Origin: Lachnospiraceae bacterium
Lineage (GTDB): Bacteria; Bacillota; Clostridia; Lachnospirales; Lachnospiraceae
DNA: 64,000 bases
Assembly (NCBI GenBank): GCA_021772075.1
Contig: JAETNQ010000003.1
Coordinates: 1-64,000 of the forward strand
Direction of reading: 5' to 3'
Positions 26,120 through 35,941 of this stretch are shown one piece after another (positions within the stretch are counted from its first letter, which is position 1; every line of letters begins with the position of its first letter). Below the pieces are notes generated by a model, which was given only the letters and a program-made list of their open reading frames with translations, did not search any database and had not been told where the DNA came from. Both the position numbers and the translations under genes were made by a program.

Positions 26120-26443
26120 TTATAGAAGAAGATGTATTTTCTGAGCCATCCACCGAATCATCGTCATCTCGCAAGGATAATCCTCGTATCCAATTGTCTC
26201 ACAAGTAATAAATCCCTCTATCACACCTCGGATAATTTCCGATTCATACTGCTTGTACGGAAAAATATCATCTGGAAGCTCTCTATGTAAACGCCCGCAT
26301 CTGATACAGCGTAGTCTTCTTATCTTAATCCATCTGGTATTTCTCAGTTTCGACCGTACAATTCTTGGAACACGGTCATAATATTTCAATGCCCCACCAC
26401 AATCGGGACAAGTTGATACATCATGAGTAACCATATACATCAC
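26120..26443 (-). CDS. DUF6431-like zinc-finger protein
   Basis: CPDCGGALKYYDRVPRIVRS...RRLRCIRCGRLHRELPD. Confidence 0.7.
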   Translation of the reverse strand: MMYMVTHDVSTCPDCGGALKYYDRVPRIVRSKLRNTRWIKIRRLRCIRCGRLHRELPDDIFPYKQYESEIIRGVIEGFITCETIGYEDYPCEMTMIRWMAQKIHLLL

Positions 26444-26460
26444 CTCCAGTGTAAAAAATA

Positions 26461-26502
26461 AGTGTAGGAGTAGTTGACAATTCCTACACTATGATATATG
26501 AT
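26461..26502 (+). promoter_or_regulatory. integrase promoter with overlapping inverted-repeat operator
   Basis: TTGACA (26474) N17 TATGAT (26497); AGTGTAGGA...TCCTACACT inverted repeat around the -35. Confidence 0.75.
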
Positions 26503-26559
26503 TACTAATGGTAAATCAAGCGAAACACAGAGATTTGCCAAGAAAGGAGTGAATGTACT

Positions 26560-27798
26560 ATGCTGATGCAATGTCCCGAATGTGCCTTGCAAGTAAGTGA
26601 TAAAGCAACTTACTGTCCGCATTGCGGATACCCAATGCAACCGGATATAAACCAACGAAAGCCTCGGAAATCAAACAAAAGAAGAAGACTTCCGAACGGA
26701 TTTGGACAGATAAGTGAAATCAAAGGAAGAAATCTTCGAAACCCATTTCGAGCTATGGTTACAGTTGGAAAAACTCCGACTGGACGGCCCATTTGTAAGC
26801 CGCTCAAACCGGAGTCGTACTTCCCAACATATAATGATGCCTATGCTGCTTTGGTGGAATATAACAAGAATCCGTATGATTTAGAACCAGCCATAACAGC
26901 AAAAGAGCTCTATGAAAAATGGACCGAAGAATATTTCAAGACACTGAAGAACAATGCAAGCGCAAGAGCTGTTACCTCTGCCTGGGCGTATTGTTCATCG
27001 GTTTATGATATGCGGGTAATGGATATCCGGGCACGCCATGTAAAAGGTTGCATGGAAGAAGGCGTAGCTGTAGTTAGAGGGAAAGAGCAGCGCCCCAGCG
27101 CATCCATGAAAAACAAAATCAAGTCGCTGTTTAACCTTATGTTGGATTATGCTTTGGAATATGAGATTGTGGATCGCAACTATTCCAGAAGTTTTAATCT
27201 GACGGAAGAGACCATCAAAGAAATTCAGACTGTTAAGAAAGAACATATCCCGTTTACAGATGAAGAAATTTCATTGCTTTGGGAGCATGTGGATGATAAA
27301 CGGTATGTTGACGCAATCCTGATTCAATGCTATTCTGGATGGAGACCGCAGGAACTTGGATTGATAAGGTTGGAAGATGTTGATTTAGAGAATTGGACTT
27401 TCAAAGGCGGTATGAAAACAGATGCCGGTACCGATAGAGTTGTTCCGATTCATTCAAAGATACAATCACTGGTGCTCAGAAAATATAAAGAGGCGGAATC
27501 CCTAGGAAGTGAATTCCTTTTCAATTGTACTGATCCGGACAGCAACCGGAAAAATATAAAGTTCACATACAACCGGTATCAGAAGGGATTCACAAGAATC
27601 CGCGATGAGCTGAAGTTGAATCCAGACCATAGACCACATGATGGACGAAAACATTTTGTGAGTATGGCAAAAAAATATGGCGTTGATGAATACGCTATTA
27701 AATACATGGTTGGACATAAAATTTCTGACATTACCGAAAAGGTATATACAGCAAGGGAGTTTGACTGGCTACGAGAGGAAATAGAAAAAATAAAATAG
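26560..27798 (+). CDS. tyrosine recombinase/integrase with N-terminal zinc ribbon
   Basis: CPECALQVSDKATYCPHCGYPM; catalytic GWRPQEL, HDGRKHF, GH, Y in EKVYTAREF. Confidence 0.9.
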   Translation: MLMQCPECALQVSDKATYCPHCGYPMQPDINQRKPRKSNKRRRLPNGFGQISEIKGRNLRNPFRAMVTVGKTPTGRPICKPLKPESYFPTYNDAYAALVEYNKNPYDLEPAITAKELYEKWTEEYFKTLKNNASARAVTSAWAYCSSVYDMRVMDIRARHVKGCMEEGVAVVRGKEQRPSASMKNKIKSLFNLMLDYALEYEIVDRNYSRSFNLTEETIKEIQTVKKEHIPFTDEEISLLWEHVDDKRYVDAILIQCYSGWRPQELGLIRLEDVDLENWTFKGGMKTDAGTDRVVPIHSKIQSLVLRKYKEAESLGSEFLFNCTDPDSNRKNIKFTYNRYQKGFTRIRDELKLNPDHRPHDGRKHFVSMAKKYGVDEYAIKYMVGHKISDITEKVYTAREFDWLREEIEKIK

Positions 27799-27826
27799 AA
27801 TGTCTTTTGTGTAGGAATGTTGGTAT

Positions 27827-27885
27827 AGGAGTGGTACAGGAATAATATATGATTTACATACATTTTCCTGCTTTTTACCACTCCT
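27827..27885. repeat. 10-bp perfect inverted repeat downstream of integrase (candidate att region)
   Basis: AGGAGTGGTA (27827-27836) / TACCACTCCT (27876-27885). Confidence 0.7.
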
Positions 27886-28178
27886 AACCGCTTTCAAAAG
27901 TGTTGATTTTACTGAATTTCTTAGTGATAGCATACTTAGGAAGTTTCTATAATATAATCTATTCTTCATCCGTTCTCCCATCCCGCGCCGCAGCTCCATT
28001 TTTCCAATGACAATTCATTTTTCACCGGCCGGCGCGTTTTTTATCTTATGTTTTGCAGTTTTTTTAAACGTATCACACTTTTGCGGATAACTCAACATTT
28101 TTAAAAAAATCTTAATAATCTTCCCAAAAACTGCATAAAATAATTTTCAGGCAAATTTTTCAGAAAAGAGGACAGGAC

Positions 28179-29615
28179 ATGCAGCTTTCTAACCATCTTG
28201 ACGACAACATCCGACAGTTGACATCCATTTTTCCGATTCCGCAGAGCTTTGATATTATCACCAGGGATTTGTTCTTCGGGGATACCAGAGGATATTGGAT
28301 CGGTATCAACGGTTTTTGCCGCGTAGAATTGCTACAGCAGATTTTTTCGGACCTGCAGAATCCGCTCTATATGAAAGACCATAAAATAGAAGACATCAGC
28401 CGCTACCTAAACGCAAAAATCGGCTATGTACAGGCATCTCTTTGTGATCAGTGGGAAGAAATTACACGCAGCGTCTTAAGCGGCCCCTCCGTTCTTTTTA
28501 TTGACGGTTTTTCCCAGGCGGTTATTATCGACGTGCGTACTTATCCGGCCAGAAGCGTAGGAGAACCGGATACCGAACGGGTAACGCTCGGCGCAAGGGA
28601 CGGGTTTGTGGAAACCATGCTTTTCAATGCCAATCTGATCCGCCGCCGCATCCGTTCCCCCAAACTGACCTTTGAAATCCTTTCCGTAGGCAAGGAAAGC
28701 AAGACGGACGTCTCCATTGCCTATATGGACGGCCTCGCCAGCCGGGAACTTCTGGCCGACCTGAAACAAGCCTTGGCCGGCTTGTCCGCGACTTCCCTGA
28801 CCATGGGCGCGAAAAGCCTGGAAGAACTGCTTGTGAAAAAGCGTTGGTTCCACCCCCTTCCCTGTATGCATTATACCGAACGCCCAGACGTAGCCTGCAG
28901 CTTTCTTACGGAAGGGCATATTGCCGTTATCGTAGACAACTCCCCTTCCGTGCTGATACTGCCCTGCACCATCTTCCAGTTTACCCAAAGCCCGGAAGAC
29001 TATTATAAAAGCCCCATAGTAGGAACCTATTTCCGCCTGGTCCGCTTTCTTTGCATTCCGGTCAGCCTGGTATTGATGCCCCTTTTTCTCCTGCTGACCG
29101 CATATTTTCCTCAGTTTTCGGAGAGATGGGGGCTTTTATCCACAAAAACGCTCCCCGGTCCTACCATTATTTTCTATGTCATGGCCGTGGAGTTTCTTCT
29201 GGATCTGTTCAAATATTCTGCCTCCGTCAGTTCCGGCAGGTTTTCCGGTTCTCTGTCCATTATCGGAGGTCTCATTATCGGGGATATCGCCGTAGAACTG
29301 AACTGGGCCTCGGTAGAAATCTTGTTTTATGCCGCCGTCACAATGCTGACCAGCTTATCCCTTGCCAGCATCGAATTCAGCGACGGCATCCGGGTCTACC
29401 GGCTTTTCCTCGTGATATGCACCGCCCTCTTCGGCTTCTGGGGCTTTGCCGGAGGCCTCTTTCTCGTCCTCTGCTCTATCCTGACGACGCCAGTCTTCGG
29501 CGGCATGAGCTATTTCTGGCCTCTCTGGCCCTTCAACTGGAAAGCCTTGCGTACCCTGCTGTTCCGGTATCCCGCCGCAAAAGCGCAGCCGAGCCGGGTA
29601 TGGGAGCGCCATTAG
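28179..29615 (+). CDS. GerA-family spore germination protein
   Basis: GVQ/NLIR...PLHYTERPD..., C-terminal multi-TM. Confidence 0.85.
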   Translation: MQLSNHLDDNIRQLTSIFPIPQSFDIITRDLFFGDTRGYWIGINGFCRVELLQQIFSDLQNPLYMKDHKIEDISRYLNAKIGYVQASLCDQWEEITRSVLSGPSVLFIDGFSQAVIIDVRTYPARSVGEPDTERVTLGARDGFVETMLFNANLIRRRIRSPKLTFEILSVGKESKTDVSIAYMDGLASRELLADLKQALAGLSATSLTMGAKSLEELLVKKRWFHPLPCMHYTERPDVACSFLTEGHIAVIVDNSPSVLILPCTIFQFTQSPEDYYKSPIVGTYFRLVRFLCIPVSLVLMPLFLLLTAYFPQFSERWGLLSTKTLPGPTIIFYVMAVEFLLDLFKYSASVSSGRFSGSLSIIGGLIIGDIAVELNWASVEILFYAAVTMLTSLSLASIEFSDGIRVYRLFLVICTALFGFWGFAGGLFLVLCSILTTPVFGGMSYFWPLWPFNWKALRTLLFRYPAAKAQPSRVWERH

Positions 29616-29675
29616 AAAAGAAAAGGGATATCAGAACTATCATCTCCGCATCTGCTTTGCACAGGGACAGCCGCC

Positions 29676-31274
29676 CTACATGGAGTTTAAAATGCCCTCT
29701 ATTCCCTCTTCCTGGAAAATTTTTTTATAATATCCGATCTCGTCCTGAATCAATGCGTCAATGACGCTCATGCCAAGCAGTTCCACGGGCGCTCTGTCAT
29801 CTGTCAGAAGGAGGTCCCCGCCTTCATATTTTACTAACCCTTCGGAAACTCTCCGCATCATATCCGACAGTCCGTCATTCTCCAGAACGCCGGTATTCTT
29901 TTCTAAAGTTTCCAATATCCCAACGCCGTCCGCGGAAGCAAATAGCTCCCGGTTCGTCGATCCCTTTACATCCACTGTATATACTTCGCCGAATACGCTG
30001 GCAATCGTGTCAGAAAGATATTCGTTGATATTCCCTTTCTCTTCCGAGTGCATATTCATATTTACCACCATGACGCCGTCCTCTTCTAAATGCTCCTTTA
30101 CCATCCGGAAAAATTCCACGGAAGACATCTGGAAAGGGATGGTAATATCCTGATAGGCATCCACCATGATCACATCATATTTTTTGTCCACTGCCTGCAG
30201 ATAAGCGCGTCCGTCGTAAGTCGTCACCTCTATCGTATTGGGAAGAGCAAAATATTCCCCGGCCAGATCGGTGATTTTCTGGTCAATTTCCACTCCTTCC
30301 ACGGATACATTTTCAAAATAGGACATGCACTGCTTCGCATAAGTGCCCGTCCCCATTCCCAGTATGAGAATGTCTGCATTTTCCTTTTCCTTCACTCCTG
30401 CCATCACCGGAGCAGCCAATGCGTAGTCATAATACATCCCTGTCAGGGAATCCCCCTTTTTCATAATGGACTGTACGCCGAAAAGTACATTTGTAGAAAG
30501 GATCACGCTGTCATCCGTTTCTTTTACCTGCAAATAATTATAAATCGACTCTCCTTCGTAAAGCAGACTGTTTTCCCAGAAAGCAAAGCTGCCGGAATGT
30601 CCGAAAATGCTGCATAGAATAAAAAGAACAATAGCCATGGCACATGTTCTTTTCTTCGCTCTTTTGCTGATAAAATAAACGAGGCCGAGCAAAAGCAGTA
30701 TGCCTGAAAAAATCAGAAAAGTAATGGCCGTTCCCACGGCAGGAATCGTCACAAACGTAGGAAGAAAAGTACCGATAATGCTTCCGATCGTGTTAAATGC
30801 TCCCAAAGTGCCGACGGTCTTTCCGCTGTCATCCAGGCTTTCCACCGTATACCTGGCCAACGAAGGCGTAACCGTTCCAAGCAGAAACAGCGGAAACACG
30901 AAAATCACCATGCAGGCCGCAAAGCCAGCCAAAATCAAAAAATTATTGTTTACGCTCACGATCAATAACGCAGAAATGCCAAGAATAATATACTTCCCGA
31001 CCACCGGAATTGCCGCGATCCATAAGGCTGCTACAATCAGCCGCATATACAGCTTATCGGGATTGGGATTCCTGTCCGCGCTCCTGCCTCCCCAAATATT
31101 CCCTAAAGCCATCGCAATCATAATCGTACCAATAATGATTGTCCATACGATCTGCGAAGAACTGAAGTAAGGCGCCAGAAGACGGCTCGCTCCCAGCTCC
31201 ACTGCCATAACCGACATCCCTGCAAAAAATTCCGTCAGATACAGATAGTATTTGTTCTTTAAAATGCTTTCCAT
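29676..31274 (-). CDS. spermidine synthase-like membrane-fused protein
   Basis: N-terminal TM block, ILGMGTGTYAKQ...VEIDQKI...YDVIMVDAYQD. Confidence 0.8.
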   Translation of the reverse strand: MESILKNKYYLYLTEFFAGMSVMAVELGASRLLAPYFSSSQIVWTIIIGTIMIAMALGNIWGGRSADRNPNPDKLYMRLIVAALWIAAIPVVGKYIILGISALLIVSVNNNFLILAGFAACMVIFVFPLFLLGTVTPSLARYTVESLDDSGKTVGTLGAFNTIGSIIGTFLPTFVTIPAVGTAITFLIFSGILLLLGLVYFISKRAKKRTCAMAIVLFILCSIFGHSGSFAFWENSLLYEGESIYNYLQVKETDDSVILSTNVLFGVQSIMKKGDSLTGMYYDYALAAPVMAGVKEKENADILILGMGTGTYAKQCMSYFENVSVEGVEIDQKITDLAGEYFALPNTIEVTTYDGRAYLQAVDKKYDVIMVDAYQDITIPFQMSSVEFFRMVKEHLEEDGVMVVNMNMHSEEKGNINEYLSDTIASVFGEVYTVDVKGSTNRELFASADGVGILETLEKNTGVLENDGLSDMMRRVSEGLVKYEGGDLLLTDDRAPVELLGMSVIDALIQDEIGYYKKIFQEEGIEGILNSM

Positions 31275-31299
31275 CTTTTATCTCCTCCCATCCCCTGTC

Positions 31300-32802
31300 C
31301 TAAAAAAAGCGTATCCTGTGATGCAGCAGGACTCTTCCGTCCCTCAGGCTTTCCGCCTCGATATCCACCTCGCATCCCCCGGCCTGTAGTTCTTCCAGAA
31401 CCCTGTTCATATACTCCGCCGAATAACTCTCATCTTCATACGCTTGGTAACACCGCAGCCAAAGTTCCTCGCTGTCCACTACATTTTCAAACTCCGCCGG
31501 ATTTCCGGCAGCCATAATCTTATCATAACAATCTTCATAATATTCTTCCATACGGAATATCACGTCTTCTTCCGAAAACCCTGCATCCTCCATGCTTCTT
31601 CTCTCATCCGCCGGAGCATCTTCCCTGATTTCCTCCGCTTCCAGGCCGCCATACCGGGTTCCATTGCACGGGGGCAGATATACGGAAAGTTCTTCCCTTT
31701 TATGGGTAGGAGAAAATTCCTGGTCCGTCTTATTAAAATAGCGGTATGTATTAGGTTCCGTATCGTCCCAGGTAGCATCTGCGTTATAATATTCGCCGTC
31801 CAGGCGTATGATATTCCATGCATGGTTTTCCCCCGCATAGCCAGTGCAATAATAACAGGGCGTTTCCAGCTGCGTCATCAGATACTGAAAACTTCTCGCA
31901 TAACCGGCACATACGGTTTTTCCATTCACCAAGGCGCTGTATGCGCTCTGGTTGAGCGGCGCCTGAAGATCATACTCTATCCGGTCAAGAAGAGCGTTAT
32001 GCACATATAATTCCTTTTCATAATCGCTGCCCAGATTCCGCGCTCCTGCCAGAATCTCCTCTGCCGCGCCGTTAAAAGCCTCCTTTGCAGAATCCAGGTT
32101 GTCTACCAAATCATTGAATTGGAGAGAGATTTCCGCGCATCCGCCGCTTCTCGCAAATTTCGCCTCATAGGCCGAATCCAGCCAAAACAACTCAGGATGG
32201 TCATTCACCACCGCCATAAAAGCATTTTTCAGTTCTCCCTGCGTCACAGGCTCCACCGGATTAAAAATCCTGTTTACCGCCCCTGCATTAGCATAGAGCT
32301 GGCGGTAAATGGCGCGTTCCCGTTCGGACAGCATTCCGTAATAGGGATAGAACTCCGTATCAAAATCAAGCCCTTCCCCTGTCTCTCCGTAAGTATACTT
32401 CTTTTGAAGTTCTTCCGCCTCTTTTTCGTCGATCTCTTCGGTGTTTTCCTGCACCGGAATATAGCCGTTTCTCCCGGCCACTTCTTCGGGCGTATGGATT
32501 TCTTCCCGTTCCGGCGCTATGTAGCCGGAGGATCCCCCGCCCGGCTCCGGTTCCCCGCTATTGTCGCCGCTTCGCCCCAATTCTGCGCTGTCATCTGTTT
32601 CCCCGGTCTCTTTCTCTCCCCCAGGCAATATATCCGGTTCTGTTTTCTCCGTATGTACCGATTCTCCGTTTTCCAAATGAGAATAAAGAAAATCGGATGT
32701 CTTGTCTGCCAGTTCCGGCCAAAATGCACATAAAATAATAAATATGCTGACCAGCGATAATAATGCCAATATGCTGTAAAACAATCTTTTGATCCACTTC
32801 AT
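31300..32802 (-). CDS. transglutaminase-like domain protein
   Basis: GKTVCAGYARSFQYLM...ENHAWNIIRLDGEYYNADATWDD. Confidence 0.8.
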   Translation of the reverse strand: MKWIKRLFYSILALLSLVSIFIILCAFWPELADKTSDFLYSHLENGESVHTEKTEPDILPGGEKETGETDDSAELGRSGDNSGEPEPGGGSSGYIAPEREEIHTPEEVAGRNGYIPVQENTEEIDEKEAEELQKKYTYGETGEGLDFDTEFYPYYGMLSERERAIYRQLYANAGAVNRIFNPVEPVTQGELKNAFMAVVNDHPELFWLDSAYEAKFARSGGCAEISLQFNDLVDNLDSAKEAFNGAAEEILAGARNLGSDYEKELYVHNALLDRIEYDLQAPLNQSAYSALVNGKTVCAGYARSFQYLMTQLETPCYYCTGYAGENHAWNIIRLDGEYYNADATWDDTEPNTYRYFNKTDQEFSPTHKREELSVYLPPCNGTRYGGLEAEEIREDAPADERRSMEDAGFSEEDVIFRMEEYYEDCYDKIMAAGNPAEFENVVDSEELWLRCYQAYEDESYSAEYMNRVLEELQAGGCEVDIEAESLRDGRVLLHHRIRFF

Positions 32803-33497
32803 ACTCTCATCTTCCTCATTTCCTCTTCCGTCAATTCCCGGTACCCCCCGCCCGGAAGGCTTTCGTCCAGAACAAGGCCGCCCATGGCAATTCTTTTCAA
32901 ATAGACCACTTCATTCCCCACCGCTTTCAGCATTCGCTTTACTTGGTGGTACCGCCCCTCTGTTATCGTCAGGTAAATGCTGGTATCCGATATCCGTTCC
33001 ACCTTCGCCGGCAAAGTCGGCTTTTTTTCCCCGATATCCACGCCAGCTTCCAGAGCCTTTCTGTCTTCCTCCGCCATCGGTCCGGCCATCTCCACATAAT
33101 AAACTTTATCTACATGCTTTTTCGGGGATAGAAGATGATGGGCAAAATCGCCGTCGTTGGTCATAATCAGCAACCCCTCCGTATCTTTATCCAGCCTTCC
33201 TACCGGAAACAAATTCCCATATCCAGTATCTTTTAAAAGATCCAGCACCGTTTCATCTATCGGATCCCGGGTGGCGGATACGACTCCCTTGGGCTTATTC
33301 AACATGTAATACACATATTTCTTATAAATGATTTCTTTTTCCCGGAAGGATACCCGGTCCTTTCCTTCTTCGATCTTATATTCCGGTTCCCGGACAACTT
33401 CGCCGTTCACCTTCACCAATCCTTTTTTTAAATATTCTTTTACTTGGCTGCGGCTTCCCACATTGGCACCGCTCAGCCATTTATCCAGACGAAGCAT
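32799..33497 (-). CDS. RsuA/RluB-type pseudouridine synthase
   Basis: S4 domain MLRLDKWLS, NLFPVGRLDKDTEGLLI. Confidence 0.9.
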   Translation of the reverse strand: MLRLDKWLSGANVGSRSQVKEYLKKGLVKVNGEVVREPEYKIEEGKDRVSFREKEIIYKKYVYYMLNKPKGVVSATRDPIDETVLDLLKDTGYGNLFPVGRLDKDTEGLLIMTNDGDFAHHLLSPKKHVDKVYYVEMAGPMAEEDRKALEAGVDIGEKKPTLPAKVERISDTSIYLTITEGRYHQVKRMLKAVGNEVVYLKRIAMGGLVLDESLPGGGYRELTEEEMRKMRV

Positions 33498-33583
33498 CTG
33501 TCCACCGTTTCCCTTTCCGATTTGCTTCTACTTTTTTACCTTTTTCATATATTGGTAATAACCACTTTTCCATATAAAACCCG

Positions 33584-34582
33584 GTGATGAATATGATAAA
33601 AATATCCAACCCTAAAAACAAAGCTATCACCTTTCTGTTTCTTATGATAACCGGTCTGCTTCTTGCCTACCCAAAGGAAAGCCTGGCGCTTTCCCTGACC
33701 GGGCTGCAGCTTTGGTTTAACCGGATGGTTCCTACCCTGCTCCCCTTTATGATCTTATCAGGTATTATGATACGCCTGAACCTGACGGAACATATCGTAA
33801 AAATAATCAGCCCCGTTCTCACGCCCCTTCTTAGGATAAGCCTCAACGGCCTTTATGCGGTCGCCATCGGATTTCTGTGCGGTTTTCCCATGGGCGCACG
33901 GGTTATCGCGGAACTCTATGAAAACCACAGGCTTTCTAAAGACGAAGCCTCTTATCTGCTTGCATTCTGCAATAACATCGGCCCCGTTTATTTCATCAGT
34001 TTTGTTCTGCCGACGCTGGGCCTGGAACTTACTGCGCCCTATCTCTTTGGCATGTACGGACTTCCTTTGGGTTATGGTATTTTCCTGAGATATACCTTTT
34101 ACAGAAACCGTATCCCCATGTCGCGTTTTATGCGTCCATCCTGCAAACGAAAGCATATTCTTTCCGCTGTGGAAAAAACCTCCCCGGCATCTTTGCTGGA
34201 TACTTTGGACGATTCCATCCTGTCCGGCCTGTATGGCATATCCAAACTGGGCGGATATATGGTTCTTTTCAATCTCCTCAACCTGGTTCCACAGACCGTG
34301 CTTGGAATAACCGGTTCTACAGGCCATGATCCGTGCGCGGCCATTAACTGTATGCTGGAAATTACAAGCGGTATCAGCCGCATAGGAGACCGGTCGCCGC
34401 TCCTTGTCCTGCTCCTGCTCCCCTTCGGCGGTTTTTCCTGTATTGCCCAGACTTACAGCATGATAAAAGAAACCGACCTTTCCTTAAAGGATTACACGGT
34501 TCATAAGCTCATTCTATCCGCCATCACCCTGATATATTATATCCTCTGGTATTTATTTCTTCCGGTTCCGTTTCTTCTTTGA
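33584..34582 (+). CDS. YlbJ-like nucleoside-recognition membrane protein
   Basis: GFLCGFPMGARVIAELYE...SYLLAFCNNIGPVYFI. Confidence 0.75.
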   Translation: MMNMIKISNPKNKAITFLFLMITGLLLAYPKESLALSLTGLQLWFNRMVPTLLPFMILSGIMIRLNLTEHIVKIISPVLTPLLRISLNGLYAVAIGFLCGFPMGARVIAELYENHRLSKDEASYLLAFCNNIGPVYFISFVLPTLGLELTAPYLFGMYGLPLGYGIFLRYTFYRNRIPMSRFMRPSCKRKHILSAVEKTSPASLLDTLDDSILSGLYGISKLGGYMVLFNLLNLVPQTVLGITGSTGHDPCAAINCMLEITSGISRIGDRSPLLVLLLLPFGGFSCIAQTYSMIKETDLSLKDYTVHKLILSAITLIYYILWYLFLPVPFLL

Positions 34583-35860
34583 ACGGCGGCCTCCCATAAG
34601 GATTCCTGCCAGCAGAAAGAGTACAAACAAAATAGCAGCGCACAGAAAAGCCACCTGAAGGAAATAGAGAAAGGTCGCCTTTGGCGATTCTCTTTTCTCT
34701 TTTCCCGGCGCAAGGGATTTCTCTTCCCCCGCCGCATTCCCGTCTTCCAGCGAATTTTTAGCCGTCATTGCCCCAGCCTCCACGGCTTCTTCACCAGAAA
34801 TTTCTTTTTCCTCCTCTTCCTTCTTGGAGGCGATGGACGGCAGATATACATGGTTGCTTTCCGTATCAATATCATATTTATTATATACCTTTACCACAAC
34901 TTCGGGAACCGTTCCCGGCGGCGCTTTCATGGAAAATGTAAGAATATCCGCGTTGCGCGGTTCCCATTTTTGCAGGTCGGAAAAATTCCTCCCCCCATCC
35001 CAGCTATAACTGTAATAAAGAAGATAGCTGTCATAATCCGAAGCATAAACAGAAACCTCGATATCCCCCGTTTCCGTATCCGCCCGGTCCACATCTATCG
35101 TACAAATATCCGGCTCCGTCAGATCCGGTTTCACCGGGCCGGCCGGAACCGGCACTTCTGCTTTTGGCCAGCCGCCATAATCTATACCAAGGATTTCCGA
35201 TTTCAGGCCATAATATCTGGCAACTGCCGTCGCATCCAAAATACCCAGCTTTTCCAATTCTTCCCCCGAAGTATAAAAAGGCGTGTCGTTTTCCTGGTCC
35301 AAATGGCAATGTTCGATCAGCGCCGATGGAATTCCCCTGGCCGTAGAATGCCTTATCACTCCATAATAATCCTCCCCTTTATCGTTCATCCTTGTTTTAA
35401 TTCCCCTTGGATACAATCCCATCTCTTCCAAAAGTTCCATTTCCACGCCGGCAAAAGCATACCCTTCCTGGTATTCTTCCCCAAAAGCGGAAATCCACAC
35501 TTCCGAGCCGAACAAATTATGCTCTTCAGACATATTAAAATGAAGACAGAACAAAAAATCCGCGTTCCGGGAAGCCGCAAACTCTGCACGTTCCTCCAGG
35601 CTCATATCCTTATCCCCTTCGCGGGTCAGATATACTTCAATCCCTTCATATTTTTCCAATTCTTCCTTCATCGCCAAAGCTACGATCATGGTCAGGTTTT
35701 TTTCTGTATATCCGTTGCATTCCGCACCCAGGTTTTCCCCTCCATGCCCCGGATCGATCGCAATCACGACGGGCTGCGCGCCATACACCGGAATACTTTT
35801 TTTATATAAAAAAAGCAGCCCGATAAGGCACACCGGTATTACTTTCCAAATAATTTTCAT
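34553..35860 (-). CDS. N-acetylmuramoyl-L-alanine amidase (Amidase_3)
   Basis: VVIAIDPGHGGENLGAECNGYTEKNL...IPSALIEHCHLDQ. Confidence 0.85.
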   Translation of the reverse strand: MKIIWKVIPVCLIGLLFLYKKSIPVYGAQPVVIAIDPGHGGENLGAECNGYTEKNLTMIVALAMKEELEKYEGIEVYLTREGDKDMSLEERAEFAASRNADFLFCLHFNMSEEHNLFGSEVWISAFGEEYQEGYAFAGVEMELLEEMGLYPRGIKTRMNDKGEDYYGVIRHSTARGIPSALIEHCHLDQENDTPFYTSGEELEKLGILDATAVARYYGLKSEILGIDYGGWPKAEVPVPAGPVKPDLTEPDICTIDVDRADTETGDIEVSVYASDYDSYLLYYSYSWDGGRNFSDLQKWEPRNADILTFSMKAPPGTVPEVVVKVYNKYDIDTESNHVYLPSIASKKEEEEKEISGEEAVEAGAMTAKNSLEDGNAAGEEKSLAPGKEKRESPKATFLYFLQVAFLCAAILFVLFLLAGILMGGRRSKKKRNRKK

Positions 35861-35893
35861 ATTTCTCCTTTAGGTATACAATGTTCATGGAAA

Positions 35894-35932
35894 AGCCGGT
35901 TTCGCCATTGCAAGCAAAACCGGCTCTCTTTT
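35894..35932 (-). terminator. intrinsic terminator
   Basis: AGCCGGTTT...AAACCGGCT. Confidence 0.6.
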
Positions 35933-35941
35933 TCTTATTCG

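Larger units (their letters stand above)
1..27900. mobile_element. Right part of an integrated prophage / phage-like element (replication and early-gene region plus integrase)
   Basis: Co-oriented small minus-strand genes with near-universal CTCCTTTC (SD complement) spacers, phage replication genes, terminal tyrosine integrase, then abrupt change to housekeeping genes after ~28 kb. Left end is not in the window. Confidence 0.85.

Noticed and set aside
1-27900. DGR reverse transcriptase or template repeat within the window
   Set aside because: No ORF has RT motifs and I found no third VR-like sequence by eye; it must be outside the window if it exists.
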